DNA of 15,642 nucleotides from the NCBI GenBank assembly GCA_046729975.1, contig JBKPHS010000045.1, forward strand, positions 1 through 15,642. Direction: 5' to 3'. Origin of the DNA: JBKPHS01 sp046729975. GTDB taxonomy: Bacteria; Actinomycetota; Thermoleophilia; Solirubrobacterales; Thermoleophilaceae. Shown in pieces: positions 6,438 through 13,897 of the stretch (within the stretch, counting starts at the first letter, position 1; every line of letters starts with the position of its first letter). Both the position numbers and the translations under genes were made by a program. The notes beneath the pieces were generated by a model, which searched no databases, had not been told where the DNA came from, and worked only from the letters and a program-made list of their open reading frames with translations.

Positions 6438-6487
6438 TCGGTAGTCGGTAGTCGGTAATCAGTACTGACGACTGACGACTGACTACT
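6433..6487. repeat. Heptamer tandem repeat forming a long hairpin between convergent genes
   Basis: Four GGTARTC units (6433-6460) are followed by a CAGTACTG centre and three ACTGACK units (6464-6484). The two halves pair around the axis at 6463/6464. Of 24 opposed positions in 6440-6487, I count 18 Watson-Crick pairs, 3 G-T wobbles and 3 mismatches. The element fills the whole gap between two convergent genes and contains both stop codons (TAA at 6435-6437, TAG read on the minus strand at 6485-6483). It probably acts as a bidirectional terminator. It is unlike the surrounding sequence in composition and looks like a dispersed intergenic repeat. Confidence 0.8.
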
Positions 6488-7928
6488 TCTGGATATTCAC
6501 CATCACATGCTTGAGATTCGTGTAGTCCTCGAGCCCGTATAGCGAGAGATCCTTGCCGTAGCCGGACTCCTTGTAGCCCCCGTGCGGCATCTCCGACGCG
6601 AGCGAGGTGTGGTCGTTGACCCACACGCAGCCGACGCTGAGGGCGTTCGACACTCGGAAGGCGCGCCCCACGTCGCGCGTCCAGACGGAGGCGACCAAGC
6701 CGTAGCGCGTGCCGTTGGCCCACTCGATCGCCTTCTCCTCCGAGTCGAACGGCTGGACCGTGATCACCGGCCCGAAGATCTCGCTCTGGACCATCTCGTC
6801 GTCCTGCTCGAGCCCTCCGACCACGGCCGGCTCCAGGAAGAACCCGGGCAGGTCCGGCTCCTCGCCGCCGGTCACCAGCTCGGCTCGCTCCGGCCGCCGC
6901 TCGAGGAAGCCCTCGACGCGCTCGCGCTGGCGCGCGGAGTTGAGCGGGCCAAGGGTCGTGTCCGGCGACAGGGTGTCGCCCACCACGAACCCGCGGGCCT
7001 GCTCCGCGAGACCCGACACCACGTCGTCGTAGACGTCCTTTCCTGCAAGCACGCGCGTAGCGGCCATGCAGTCCTGCCCGGCGTTGTAGTAGCCGGTGCG
7101 GGCGATCGTCTCGAGCGCCGTGTCCATGTCCACGTCGTCGAACACGATCACGGGCGCCTTGCCGCCTAGCTCGAGGTGGACGCGCTTGACCGTGTCGGCG
7201 GCCGTGCGCGCGATCCACTTCCCCGTCTCAGGTGAGCCCGTGAGCGACACCATGTCAACCTCGGGATGGGTGACCAGGGCGGACCCAGCGGGCTGCCCGT
7301 GCCCTGTAATCACGTTGAGCACGCCCTTCGGGAGCAGGTCGGCGGCCAGCTCGGCGAGCTTCAGCGTCGTGAGAGGCGTGGTCTCCGCCGGCTTGAGCAC
7401 GACGGTGTTCCCGGTGACGAGAGCCGGGCCGATCTTCCACACGGCCATCATCAACGGGAAGTTCCAGGGAGCGATCTGGCCGACGACGCCCACCGGCTCC
7501 CGCCGCACCATCGACGTGTAGCCCTCGGTGTACTCGCCGGCGGCGCGACCCTCAAGGACGCGAGCGGCGCCGGCGAAGAAGCGCAGGTTGTCGACGATGA
7601 AGGGGATCTCGTCGTCGAGGAAGGTCTGACGCGGCTTCCCCGCGTTCGTCGCCTCGAGGTCCGCAAGCTCGTCCGCGTGATCCTCGACGGCGTCCGCGAG
7701 CTTCAGCAGCGCGAGCGCGCGCTCACCGGGCGTGGTCGCCGCCCAACCGTCGAAGGCGCGCCTCGCGGCGGCCACGGCACGGTTCACGTCCTCCTCCGTC
7801 GAGACCGGCGCCTGCGCGATCTCCTCGGCGGTGGCCGGGTTGAGCACGGGTTCGGTTCGTCCCTCGGCCGGATCCGCCCAGTCGCCGTCGATGAAGTTCT
7901 GGAGCGTGGTGCCTGTCGCGGTGGCCAT
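6483..7928 (-). CDS. NAD-dependent aldehyde dehydrogenase, gamma-aminobutyraldehyde type
   Basis: This full-length aldehyde dehydrogenase (481 residues) oxidises an aldehyde to its acid with NAD. The catalytic set is complete: PWNF with Asn156, Lys179 in VLKPAE, Glu253 in LELGGKAP, and the nucleophile Cys287 in NAGQDCMAATR. The QDCMA context and the overall sequence resemble gamma-aminobutyraldehyde dehydrogenases (PatD/YdcW type), so the natural substrate is probably the omega-aminoaldehyde made by the aminotransferase in the same operon. Betaine-aldehyde or other aminoaldehyde substrates remain possible. It is the last gene of the operon, 12 nt after alanine dehydrogenase, with a GAGGAA site before the ATG at 7928. 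Its C-terminus (MVNIQK) ends at a TAG inside the intergenic heptamer repeat. Confidence 0.9.
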   Translation of the reverse strand: MATATGTTLQNFIDGDWADPAEGRTEPVLNPATAEEIAQAPVSTEEDVNRAVAAARRAFDGWAATTPGERALALLKLADAVEDHADELADLEATNAGKPRQTFLDDEIPFIVDNLRFFAGAARVLEGRAAGEYTEGYTSMVRREPVGVVGQIAPWNFPLMMAVWKIGPALVTGNTVVLKPAETTPLTTLKLAELAADLLPKGVLNVITGHGQPAGSALVTHPEVDMVSLTGSPETGKWIARTAADTVKRVHLELGGKAPVIVFDDVDMDTALETIARTGYYNAGQDCMAATRVLAGKDVYDDVVSGLAEQARGFVVGDTLSPDTTLGPLNSARQRERVEGFLERRPERAELVTGGEEPDLPGFFLEPAVVGGLEQDDEMVQSEIFGPVITVQPFDSEEKAIEWANGTRYGLVASVWTRDVGRAFRVSNALSVGCVWVNDHTSLASEMPHGGYKESGYGKDLSLYGLEDYTNLKHVMVNIQK

Positions 7929-7940
7929 GGTCTTCCTCTC

Positions 7941-9068
7941 CTACGCGGTCTGGAGGCCGAGGGCTTCCTCGACCGGTGTGAACGTCGTCCTGACGCCCTC
8001 AGCGACGGCCGGATGCGTGACCTGCCCGCCGGCGACGTTCACTCCAAGGCGCAGACCGGGATCGCGCGCGATTGCCCCGCGCACGCCGTGTTCGGCGATC
8101 GAGAGCGCGTAGGGCAGCGTCGCGTTCGTCAACGCGAACGTGGAGGTGATCGGCACCGCGCCCGGCATGTTCGTCACGCAGTAGTGCGTGATGCCGTCGA
8201 CCTCGTAGGTCGGGTTCGAATGCGTGGTCGGGCGCGAGGTCTCGAAGCAGCCGCCCTGGTCGATCGAAACGTCCACGAGCACGGCCCGCTCCTTCATCAG
8301 CCCGAGCTGTCCGCGCCTGATGACACGGGGAGCGCGCGCTCCATGGATCAGCACGGCGCCGATCACGAGGTCCGCGCGGGGGAGCATCTGCTCGATCGCC
8401 AGCGTGGAGGAATAGACCGTCGACGCTCGCCCGCCGAAGGCAACGTCGAGGTCGCGCAGCCGGTCGATGTTGCGGTCGAAGACGAACACGTCCGCCTCCA
8501 TGCCGATCGCGATGAACGCCGCGTTCATGCCGACGACTCCGCCGCCGATCACGAGGACGGTCGCCGAGGCGACACCGGGCACCCCGCCGAGCAGAACGCC
8601 CCGCCCGCCGAGGGGACGCTCGAGCATGAACGCGCCGGCCTGGGTGGCGATCTTGCCGGCCACCTCGCTCATCGGCGCGAGTAGCGGCAGCCGCCCACCC
8701 GAGTCCTCCACCGTCTCGTAAGCGATGCACGTGGCACCGGACTCGACCAGGGCATGTGTCAGCTCCGGCGCAGGGGCGAGGTGCAGGTAGGCGAAGAGGG
8801 TGTGATCCGGGCGCAGTCGCGCCACCTCCTCGGGAAGCGGCTCCTTGACCTTCAGGATCAGGTCGGCGTCCTCGAAGACCGCGTCCGCGTCAGGCAGGAC
8901 CACTGCGCCCTGCGCCTCGTACTCCTCGTCAGGGATCAGGCTGCCGTCGCCGGCGCCGCGCTCGACCGCGACGTCGTGGCCGTGCTCGACGAGCTCCCGC
9001 ACCCCGGCGGGCGTGACCGCGACGCGGTACTCGTCCGGCTTGATCTCGGTCGGAACGCCAACCTTCAT
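7941..9068 (-). CDS. ald: Alanine dehydrogenase
   Basis: Ald interconverts L-alanine and pyruvate plus ammonium with NAD(H). The protein has 375 residues. The catalytic residues fall at the same numbers as in the Mycobacterium tuberculosis enzyme: Arg15 in EYRVAVTP, Lys75 in KVKEP, His96 in YLHLAP, and Asp270 in SIDQGG. The NAD-binding loop is GGGVVG (175-180). The ATG at 9068 has GGGAGG 7 nt upstream. It lies 31 nt after the PucR-type regulator and 12 nt before the aldehyde dehydrogenase. In this operon its likely job is to turn the alanine produced by the aminotransferase back into pyruvate, releasing ammonium and NADH. A general role in alanine catabolism or redox balance under low oxygen is also possible. 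Confidence 0.96.
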   Translation of the reverse strand: MKVGVPTEIKPDEYRVAVTPAGVRELVEHGHDVAVERGAGDGSLIPDEEYEAQGAVVLPDADAVFEDADLILKVKEPLPEEVARLRPDHTLFAYLHLAPAPELTHALVESGATCIAYETVEDSGGRLPLLAPMSEVAGKIATQAGAFMLERPLGGRGVLLGGVPGVASATVLVIGGGVVGMNAAFIAIGMEADVFVFDRNIDRLRDLDVAFGGRASTVYSSTLAIEQMLPRADLVIGAVLIHGARAPRVIRRGQLGLMKERAVLVDVSIDQGGCFETSRPTTHSNPTYEVDGITHYCVTNMPGAVPITSTFALTNATLPYALSIAEHGVRGAIARDPGLRLGVNVAGGQVTHPAVAEGVRTTFTPVEEALGLQTA

Positions 9069-9099
9069 GTCACGGCCTCCCTTCGTCGTGAGTCGGGCA

Positions 9100-10680
9100 T
9101 CACCGTACGAGCTCCCGGCCTCGCAGGGCCAGCCAGAACTCGATGCGGTCGCGGGCGCGCGACAGGTCGCGGCCTGTCAGCTGCTCGATCCGACGGATGC
9201 GGTAGCGCAGGGTGTGACGGTGGCAGAAGAGCTGGCGCGCGGCCTTCTCCCACTGACCGTTCTGCTCGATGAAGGCCTCGAGCGATCGCAGCAGCTCCTC
9301 GCCGTAGTCGCCTTCGCCGTTCTCGAGTGGCCCGAGCAGGTTGTCGCAGTAGAGCCGCAGCGCCTCCTCGTCCTGGAGCGAGAGCAGCAGCTGAAACGCC
9401 CCGAGCTCGCGGTACGACGCCACCTCCGGCGGCGCCCCGGCTTCCGAGCCGATGCCGAGCGCCGCCGCCTCGAGGGCGCAGCGAGCCTCGTGGAAGCTGC
9501 GGCGGAGCGCCTCGGCCGGCGCGGAGCGGCTCGCCGCCGCTCGCACGTCGCCGTGCTCCGCCTCGAGCTCCCTGCGTGCCCGAGCGCCCAGCTCGAGCGG
9601 ATCGCCGCCCCCGGTGTCCACGACGGCGCACAGCAGTCCCTCCCGGGTCGCAACGAGTGCCCGGACGCCGGCATCTGCGAGCGCCCGGTCGAGCGTCGCC
9701 TCGGCGGCGCCCGGATCGTCGACGCCGAAGACGAGTACTGCCGCCTCGCGGCCCACGCCGAATGGCCGCAGGCGGTTGGCGAGCTCCGCCGGCTCGAGGT
9801 GCCCTCCGATCGCTTCGGTCAGCACGTCCCCGGCCAGGCGGCGCTCGGTGTCGCGCATCACCCGCTGGCGGAGCAGCTCGAGCGCGACCACGGTCACAGC
9901 CTGCTGGAGGATCAGTCGCTCGAAGTCGCCGAGCCCGCCGTTGTCGCGCGCTGCGATCAGCCAGGCCTGAGGCGCCCCGCGGCCGCGTGTCGAGACCGGC
10001 AACGCCAGCGCCCGGCCGGAGACGTCGGAGTGGTCGGGGGTGAACGAGACCGCGCCATCACCGTCGTCCTCGGCGCCGCCGCGGGAACGCCTGCTTACCT
10101 CGGCTCGCAGCGCCTCGAGAGCGGGCTCCGGGAACTCGCGCCGGAACGCCTTCGAGGCCATCGTCTCGCCGCGCGCGCTCAGCACCAGTACGGCTCCGCG
10201 TATGGAGGCCGCAAGCGCTCGCACGACCTCGTCGAGCCCACGCTCCTCCAGGATCAGCCGCTCGAGGCGCTTGTGGATGGCGATTCCCCGCTGGAGCACC
10301 TCGTACTGCTCGTTCACGAGGCGCGCGAACGCCTTCTCGGTGATTGCGATGAAGGGCAGGCTGTAGGGGACCTCGAACAGCGGGAAGCCGAGCTCGGCGG
10401 CCTCGTCGAGGAGCGGCTCGGGGATGCGGTCGTGGGCGAGGCCGGTGCCGAATCCGAGGCCGGCCAGCTGGTGTTCCGCGAGCCGCCGCACGAACCCCCG
10501 CTGCGCTTCGGCGCTCCCGAGCTGGATCCCGGTCGTGAGGACGAGCTCGCCGCCCGAGAGCCACGGCGTCGGGTCGAGCAGCTCGGTACTGTGGACCCAC
10601 CGCACGGACGCCTCGGCGCCGTCCTGGCCGGCGGCCAGCTCGAGGCCCATCTCCTCGACGAGCTCGTGAACCGTCAGCAC
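9100..10680 (-). CDS. PucR/CdaR-family transcriptional regulator
   Basis: This 526-residue regulator has the PucR layout. An N-terminal PucR domain covers about 5-122 (TVHELVEEMGLELAAG, then ELVLTTGI). A central region of about 125-430 is probably ligand-sensing. The C-terminal helix-turn-helix is at about 463-521 (FCHRHTLRYRIRRIEQLTG is its recognition part). Family members control purine, amino-acid and amine catabolism and usually act as ligand-dependent activators. The GTG at 10680 has GGAG 5 nt upstream. It sits between the aminotransferase (31-nt gap) and alanine dehydrogenase (31-nt gap), all on one strand, so it is probably cotranscribed with the pathway it controls. The ligand may be a polyamine or omega-amino acid; this is inferred from the neighbours only. 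Confidence 0.9.
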   Translation of the reverse strand: MLTVHELVEEMGLELAAGQDGAEASVRWVHSTELLDPTPWLSGGELVLTTGIQLGSAEAQRGFVRRLAEHQLAGLGFGTGLAHDRIPEPLLDEAAELGFPLFEVPYSLPFIAITEKAFARLVNEQYEVLQRGIAIHKRLERLILEERGLDEVVRALAASIRGAVLVLSARGETMASKAFRREFPEPALEALRAEVSRRSRGGAEDDGDGAVSFTPDHSDVSGRALALPVSTRGRGAPQAWLIAARDNGGLGDFERLILQQAVTVVALELLRQRVMRDTERRLAGDVLTEAIGGHLEPAELANRLRPFGVGREAAVLVFGVDDPGAAEATLDRALADAGVRALVATREGLLCAVVDTGGGDPLELGARARRELEAEHGDVRAAASRSAPAEALRRSFHEARCALEAAALGIGSEAGAPPEVASYRELGAFQLLLSLQDEEALRLYCDNLLGPLENGEGDYGEELLRSLEAFIEQNGQWEKAARQLFCHRHTLRYRIRRIEQLTGRDLSRARDRIEFWLALRGRELVR

Positions 10681-10711
10681 CGCTACTCCAGCCTCGCCGC
10701 GACCGCCGGCC

Positions 10712-12112
10712 CTAGTGCCGGACGATCTTGTCCCATGCCTCGGTGAGCACCGAGGAGAGGATCGACTCCATCTCCTCGAAGTGCTCGGTGTCGCAGATCA
10801 GCGGCGGCGACAGCTGGATCACCGGGTCGCCGCGGTCGTCCGCGCGGCAGATCAGGCCGCGGCTGAAAAGCTCACCGGACAGGAAGCCTCGCAGCAGCTG
10901 CTCCGACTCCTCGTCGTCGAAGGACTCCTTCGTCTCCTTGTCCTTGACGAGCTCGAGCGCCCAGAAGTAGCCGGCGCCGCGGACGTCCCCGACGATAGGC
11001 AGCTCGTGGAGGCGCTCCAGCATCGCCTTGAGCTCCGGCTCCTTCGCCCGCACGTGGCCCGACAGGTCCTCGCGCTCGTGGATGTCGAGATTCGCGAGCG
11101 CGACCGCCGCGGCGACCGGGTGGCCGCCGAAGGTGAGCCCGTGGTTGAACATGTTCTTGTCCTCCATGAAGGGCTCGGCGATGGCGTCGCGCGCGATCAG
11201 CGCGCCCATCGGGGCATACGAGTTGGTCAGGCCCTTGGCGGTCGTGATGATGTCCGGCTGGTAGTCGTAGCGCTGCGCGCCGAAGTACTCCCCGAGGCGG
11301 CCCCAGGAGCAGATGACCTCATCCGAGATCATCAGCACGCCGTAGCGATCGCAGATCTCGCGAACGCGCTGGAAGTAGCCGTCGGGCGGCGTGAAGCAGC
11401 CGCCGGAGTTCTGGACCGGCTCCAGGATCACTGCCGCCACAGTCTCCGGGCCCTCGAAGAGAATGCGCTCCTCGATCGCGTCGGCGGGATGAAGGGGGTC
11501 CTGACCCTCCGGCGCCCTGTACCGGTTGGTGTTGGGCACGTGACAGTTGCCCGGCACAAGCGGCTCGAACGCCGTGCGGAGCCCCGTGATGCCGGTCGCC
11601 GAGAGCGCGCCGAGCGTGGTGCCGTGGTAGGCGATCTCGCGCGCGATGAGCTTGGTGCGGGTCGGCTCGCCGCGCAGCTTGTGGTACTGCCGGACGAGCT
11701 TCCAGGCGGACTCGACCGCCTCGGAGCCACCGGAGGTGAAGAAGACGCGGTTCAGGTCGCCCGGCGCGAGCGAAGCGACGCGGGCGGCAAGCTCGATCGC
11801 ACGCGGATGGGCGTAGCTCCAGTTCGTGTAGAAGCCAAGCTCCGTGGCCTGCCTCGCGGCGGCCTCGCCCAGCTCGGCGCGGCCGTGGCCCGCGTTGACG
11901 CAGAAGAGGGCGGACAGCCCGTCGAGGTAGCGCTTGCCGTGCTCGTCGTAGACGTACGCGCCCTCCCCGCGCACGATGATCGGCACCTCCTGGTGGGCGT
12001 ATGCGCCCATGCGCGTGAAGTGCATCCAGAGGTGGCGCCTGGCGAGCTCCTGGAGCTCGGACGGAGCTGCCGCAGCCTCCCGTTGTGGTGCGCCCTCGAG
12101 CTTGGTGGCCAT
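10712..12112 (-). CDS. Class III (omega-amino) aminotransferase, PLP-dependent
   Basis: This 466-residue enzyme is a fold-type I, class III aminotransferase. The PLP lysine is Lys293 in TTAKGLTN and the pyridine-binding Asp264 is in MISDEVICSW. The phosphate-binding region TSGGSEAVES (126-135) and REIAYHGTTLGA (158-169) are also typical. Relatives use terminal amines such as putrescine, beta-alanine, taurine or GABA with pyruvate as acceptor. The downstream aminoaldehyde dehydrogenase favours putrescine or a related diamine, and the downstream alanine dehydrogenase favours pyruvate as acceptor; both are inferences. It is first in the operon. The ATG at 12112 follows a GAGGAGGAGGGAAG stretch, and a candidate promoter lies about 46 nt upstream of the start. 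Confidence 0.92.
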   Translation of the reverse strand: MATKLEGAPQREAAAAPSELQELARRHLWMHFTRMGAYAHQEVPIIVRGEGAYVYDEHGKRYLDGLSALFCVNAGHGRAELGEAAARQATELGFYTNWSYAHPRAIELAARVASLAPGDLNRVFFTSGGSEAVESAWKLVRQYHKLRGEPTRTKLIAREIAYHGTTLGALSATGITGLRTAFEPLVPGNCHVPNTNRYRAPEGQDPLHPADAIEERILFEGPETVAAVILEPVQNSGGCFTPPDGYFQRVREICDRYGVLMISDEVICSWGRLGEYFGAQRYDYQPDIITTAKGLTNSYAPMGALIARDAIAEPFMEDKNMFNHGLTFGGHPVAAAVALANLDIHEREDLSGHVRAKEPELKAMLERLHELPIVGDVRGAGYFWALELVKDKETKESFDDEESEQLLRGFLSGELFSRGLICRADDRGDPVIQLSPPLICDTEHFEEMESILSSVLTEAWDKIVRH

Positions 12113-12157
12113 ATCTTCCCTCCTCCTCGACGTCCACGTAGTTATCCGATTTGGCGA

Positions 12158-12186
12158 AAGCTATCGCCCCCAAGATCGGCTGGCAA
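12158..12186 (-). promoter_or_regulatory. Candidate promoter of the amine-catabolism operon
   Basis: On the minus strand TTGCCA (12186-12181, 5 of 6 to consensus) is followed after exactly 17 bp by TAGCTT (12163-12158), which fits TANNNT. This predicts a 5' leader of roughly 38-40 nt carrying the strong Shine-Dalgarno site. A GATAAC further downstream is an alternative -10 but lacks a -35. Confidence 0.42.
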
Positions 12187-12198
12187 GTGGGCCTGGGG

Positions 12199-12248
12199 CA
12201 AACCGGGCAACTCGTCCGTTGTCCGCATAGTACAACCCACCAAACCGG
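12199..12248. promoter_or_regulatory. Paired CAAACCGG direct repeats upstream of the amine operon
   Basis: CAAACCGG occurs at 12199-12206 and again at 12241-12248, exactly 42 bp apart. That is four helical turns, so both copies face the same side of the DNA. They lie upstream of the candidate -35 of the aminotransferase promoter, where an activator such as the PucR-type protein of the operon would bind. They also lie between two divergent genes and could serve either. This is pattern-based only. Confidence 0.35.
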
Positions 12249-12286
12249 CGTTGATCGGTGTCCGCCGGCCGGACGAGCCCGCAACG

Positions 12287-12292
12287 TAAGCT
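12287..12292 (+). promoter_or_regulatory. -10-like hexamer for a leaderless start of the enolase-superfamily gene
   Basis: TAAGCT lies 7 nt before the ATG at 12300, and no Shine-Dalgarno sequence intervenes. No good -35 is found at 16-18 bp. It is one of six starts in the window with this arrangement and supports the ATG at 12300 over the upstream GTG at 12258. Confidence 0.45.
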
Positions 12293-12299
12293 CCGCCGG

Positions 12300-13352
12300 A
12301 TGAGTACGTACTCCCAGCTTGCCGAGCTGCCGCTGGAGATCGAGGAGTACGAGCTCGAGCCGCGAGAGCAGGAGCTGACCGCCGAGTTCACCCGCAACAC
12401 GACGATCTTGCACCTGCGCGGGGGCGGCGAGGAGGGGCTCGGCGAAGATGTGACATACACCGGGCTCGACCACGTGGCGATGCAGGACGCCGGGCCGGTC
12501 CTACCGCTCGCCGGGAGCCACACTCTGGACTCCTTCTCGGAGAAGCTCGGCTCGCTCGACCTCTTCCCGGTGCCGCCGGTCATGGAGGTGTCGCGCCTGT
12601 ACCGCCGCTGGGGGTTCGAGAGCGCCGCCCTCGACCTCGCGCTGCGTCAGCAGCGAATGCCGCTCGGCGCCGCCGTGCGCCGGGAGCCGCGGCCGGTGAC
12701 GTACGCGGTGTCGACGCGACTCGGCAACCCGCCGTCGCTCGAGCGCGTCCGGGCGATCCTCGAGCTCTATCCGGGCACCACCTTCAAGCTCGACCCGACG
12801 AGCGACTGGACGGAGGAGCTGATCGCCGACCTCCGGGCGAGCGTCGACGTCGACTCGCTCGACCTCAAGGGCTTCTACAAGGACACTCCGGTGGACCAGC
12901 CCGCGGACCCGGTGCTATACGAGCGCGTCGCGCGCGCTTTCCCGGACGCCTGGCTCGAGGACCCTGCGCTCACACCCGAGACCGAGGCGATACTCGCGAA
13001 CGACCACGACCGCATCACGTGGGACGCGCCGATCCACTCGGTCGCCGACATCGAGGCGCTGCCGTTCCCGCCGCGCATGCTCAACTTCAAGCCGTCGCGC
13101 TTCGGGAGCCTGCGCGCGCTGTGCGACGGCTACGACTGGTGCGCGGAGCGCGGCGTCGGCATCTACGGCGGCGGCCAGGGGGAGCTGGGCGTCGGACGCC
13201 TCCAGATCCAGTACCTGGCCTCGCTCTTTCACCCCGACACCCCGAACGACGTGGCGCCGAGCCCGTTCAACCGCGAGCAGGTGCCGCCAGGGCTGCCCCC
13301 GAGCCCGCTCGCGCCGGCGCCCTCGCCGACGGGCTTCCACTGGGAAGGGTAG
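12300..13352 (+). CDS. Enolase-superfamily protein of unknown substrate
   Basis: The 350-residue protein fits the enolase superfamily, which abstracts the proton next to a carboxylate using Mg2+. An N-terminal capping region (about 1-130, ending in VRREPRPVTYAVS) is followed by a barrel. Candidate catalytic residues come in the right order: Lys163 in TFKLDP, metal ligands Asp188 (LDLKG), Glu220 (WLEDPA) and Asp242 (TWDAPI), Lys264 in NFKPSRFGS, and a GGGQGELGVGR loop (290-300). A lysine on each side of the barrel recalls the muconate-cycloisomerase/o-succinylbenzoate-synthase subgroup. The D-x-K form of the first ligand motif is not the common D-x-N. The tail (about 318-345) is proline-rich. 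The ferritin gene begins 11 nt after the stop. Substrate unknown; superfamily assignment is from motifs alone. Confidence 0.78.
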   Translation: MSTYSQLAELPLEIEEYELEPREQELTAEFTRNTTILHLRGGGEEGLGEDVTYTGLDHVAMQDAGPVLPLAGSHTLDSFSEKLGSLDLFPVPPVMEVSRLYRRWGFESAALDLALRQQRMPLGAAVRREPRPVTYAVSTRLGNPPSLERVRAILELYPGTTFKLDPTSDWTEELIADLRASVDVDSLDLKGFYKDTPVDQPADPVLYERVARAFPDAWLEDPALTPETEAILANDHDRITWDAPIHSVADIEALPFPPRMLNFKPSRFGSLRALCDGYDWCAERGVGIYGGGQGELGVGRLQIQYLASLFHPDTPNDVAPSPFNREQVPPGLPPSPLAPAPSPTGFHWEG

Positions 13353-13363
13353 GCTCGCGGCCC

Positions 13364-13897
13364 GTGCCAGACGCGCGTTTGATCGAGGCCCTCCACGAGC
13401 AGATCGCGAACGAGTTCGCGGCCTCGCAGCAGTACGTGGCGATCGCGGTCACCTACGACGCGCAGACGCTTCCCCAGCTCGCGGCCTTCTTCTACCGCCA
13501 GGCGGTCGAGGAGCGCAACCACGCGATGATGATGGTGCAGTACCTGATCGACTCGGATGTCCCCGTCAGGACCCCGGGCGTGGAGGCCCCGCGGCTCGAC
13601 TTCTCGGACGCCGTCGCGCCGGTGGCGCTGGCCCTCGAGCAGGAGCGGATGGTGGGCGATCAGATAAACCGCCTGTTCGGCATCGCGCGCGAGGCGGGCG
13701 ACTACGTGAGCGAGCAGTTTATGCACTGGTTCGTCAAGGAGCAGCTCGAGGAGGTCTCGACGATGCAGGCGCTCCTCGACGTCGTCGAGCGAGGCCGCGA
13801 CAACCTGCTTCAGGTGGAGGAGTACCTGAGCCACGGCACGATCGGCGGCGGGCCCGAGCCGGCGGGAGCGCCGGCGGCCGCGGGCGGCGCGCTCTAG
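13364..13897 (+). CDS. ftn: Non-haem ferritin
   Basis: This 177-residue four-helix protein stores iron in a 24-subunit shell. Every ferroxidase residue falls at the classical ferritin position: Glu17 in NEFAASQQY, Glu50 and His53 in EERNHAMMM, Glu94 in EQERM, and Gln127 and Glu130 in KEQLEE. No haem-binding methionine of bacterioferritin is evident at the usual site. The start is the GTG at 13364, which gives MPDARLIEAL. The same frame stays open upstream, but only as a shadow of the enolase-superfamily gene. A TAGGCT hexamer lies 8 nt before the GTG and there is no Shine-Dalgarno sequence, so it may have its own leaderless promoter or be read through from the gene 11 nt upstream. The C-terminal tail is Gly/Ala/Pro-rich, and its stop overlaps the stop of the opposite gene. 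Confidence 0.96.
   Translation: MPDARLIEALHEQIANEFAASQQYVAIAVTYDAQTLPQLAAFFYRQAVEERNHAMMMVQYLIDSDVPVRTPGVEAPRLDFSDAVAPVALALEQERMVGDQINRLFGIAREAGDYVSEQFMHWFVKEQLEEVSTMQALLDVVERGRDNLLQVEEYLSHGTIGGGPEPAGAPAAAGGAL
13858..13875. terminator. GC hairpin in the 3' end of the ferritin gene
   Basis: GCCGGCG (13858-13864) and CGCCGGC (13869-13875) form a perfect 7-bp stem with a GGAG loop, about 20 nt before the ferritin stop codon. There is no intergenic space between the ferritin gene and its convergent neighbour. Any hairpin terminator for the ATP-grasp transcript would therefore have to lie here, inside the opposite gene. No U-tract follows. High local GC makes chance hairpins likely. Confidence 0.25.

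Noticed and set aside
6433..6487. CRISPR-like array
   Set aside because: The units are 7 bp in tandem with no spacers, so it is a simple repeat or hairpin and not a CRISPR.
8845..10746. A 633-codon open frame on the plus strand opposite the PucR-type regulator
   Set aside because: It is an antisense shadow produced by GC-rich third positions. The translation has no family motif, while the minus strand encodes a complete regulator with recognisable domains.
10715..12289. A 524-codon plus-strand frame opposite the aminotransferase
   Set aside because: It is low-complexity shadow translation; the minus strand carries all class III aminotransferase motifs.
13019..13363. Upstream extension of the ferritin frame
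   Set aside because: It lies inside the enolase-superfamily gene in another frame and is Arg/Ala-rich. The ferritin numbering is classical only from the GTG at 13364.
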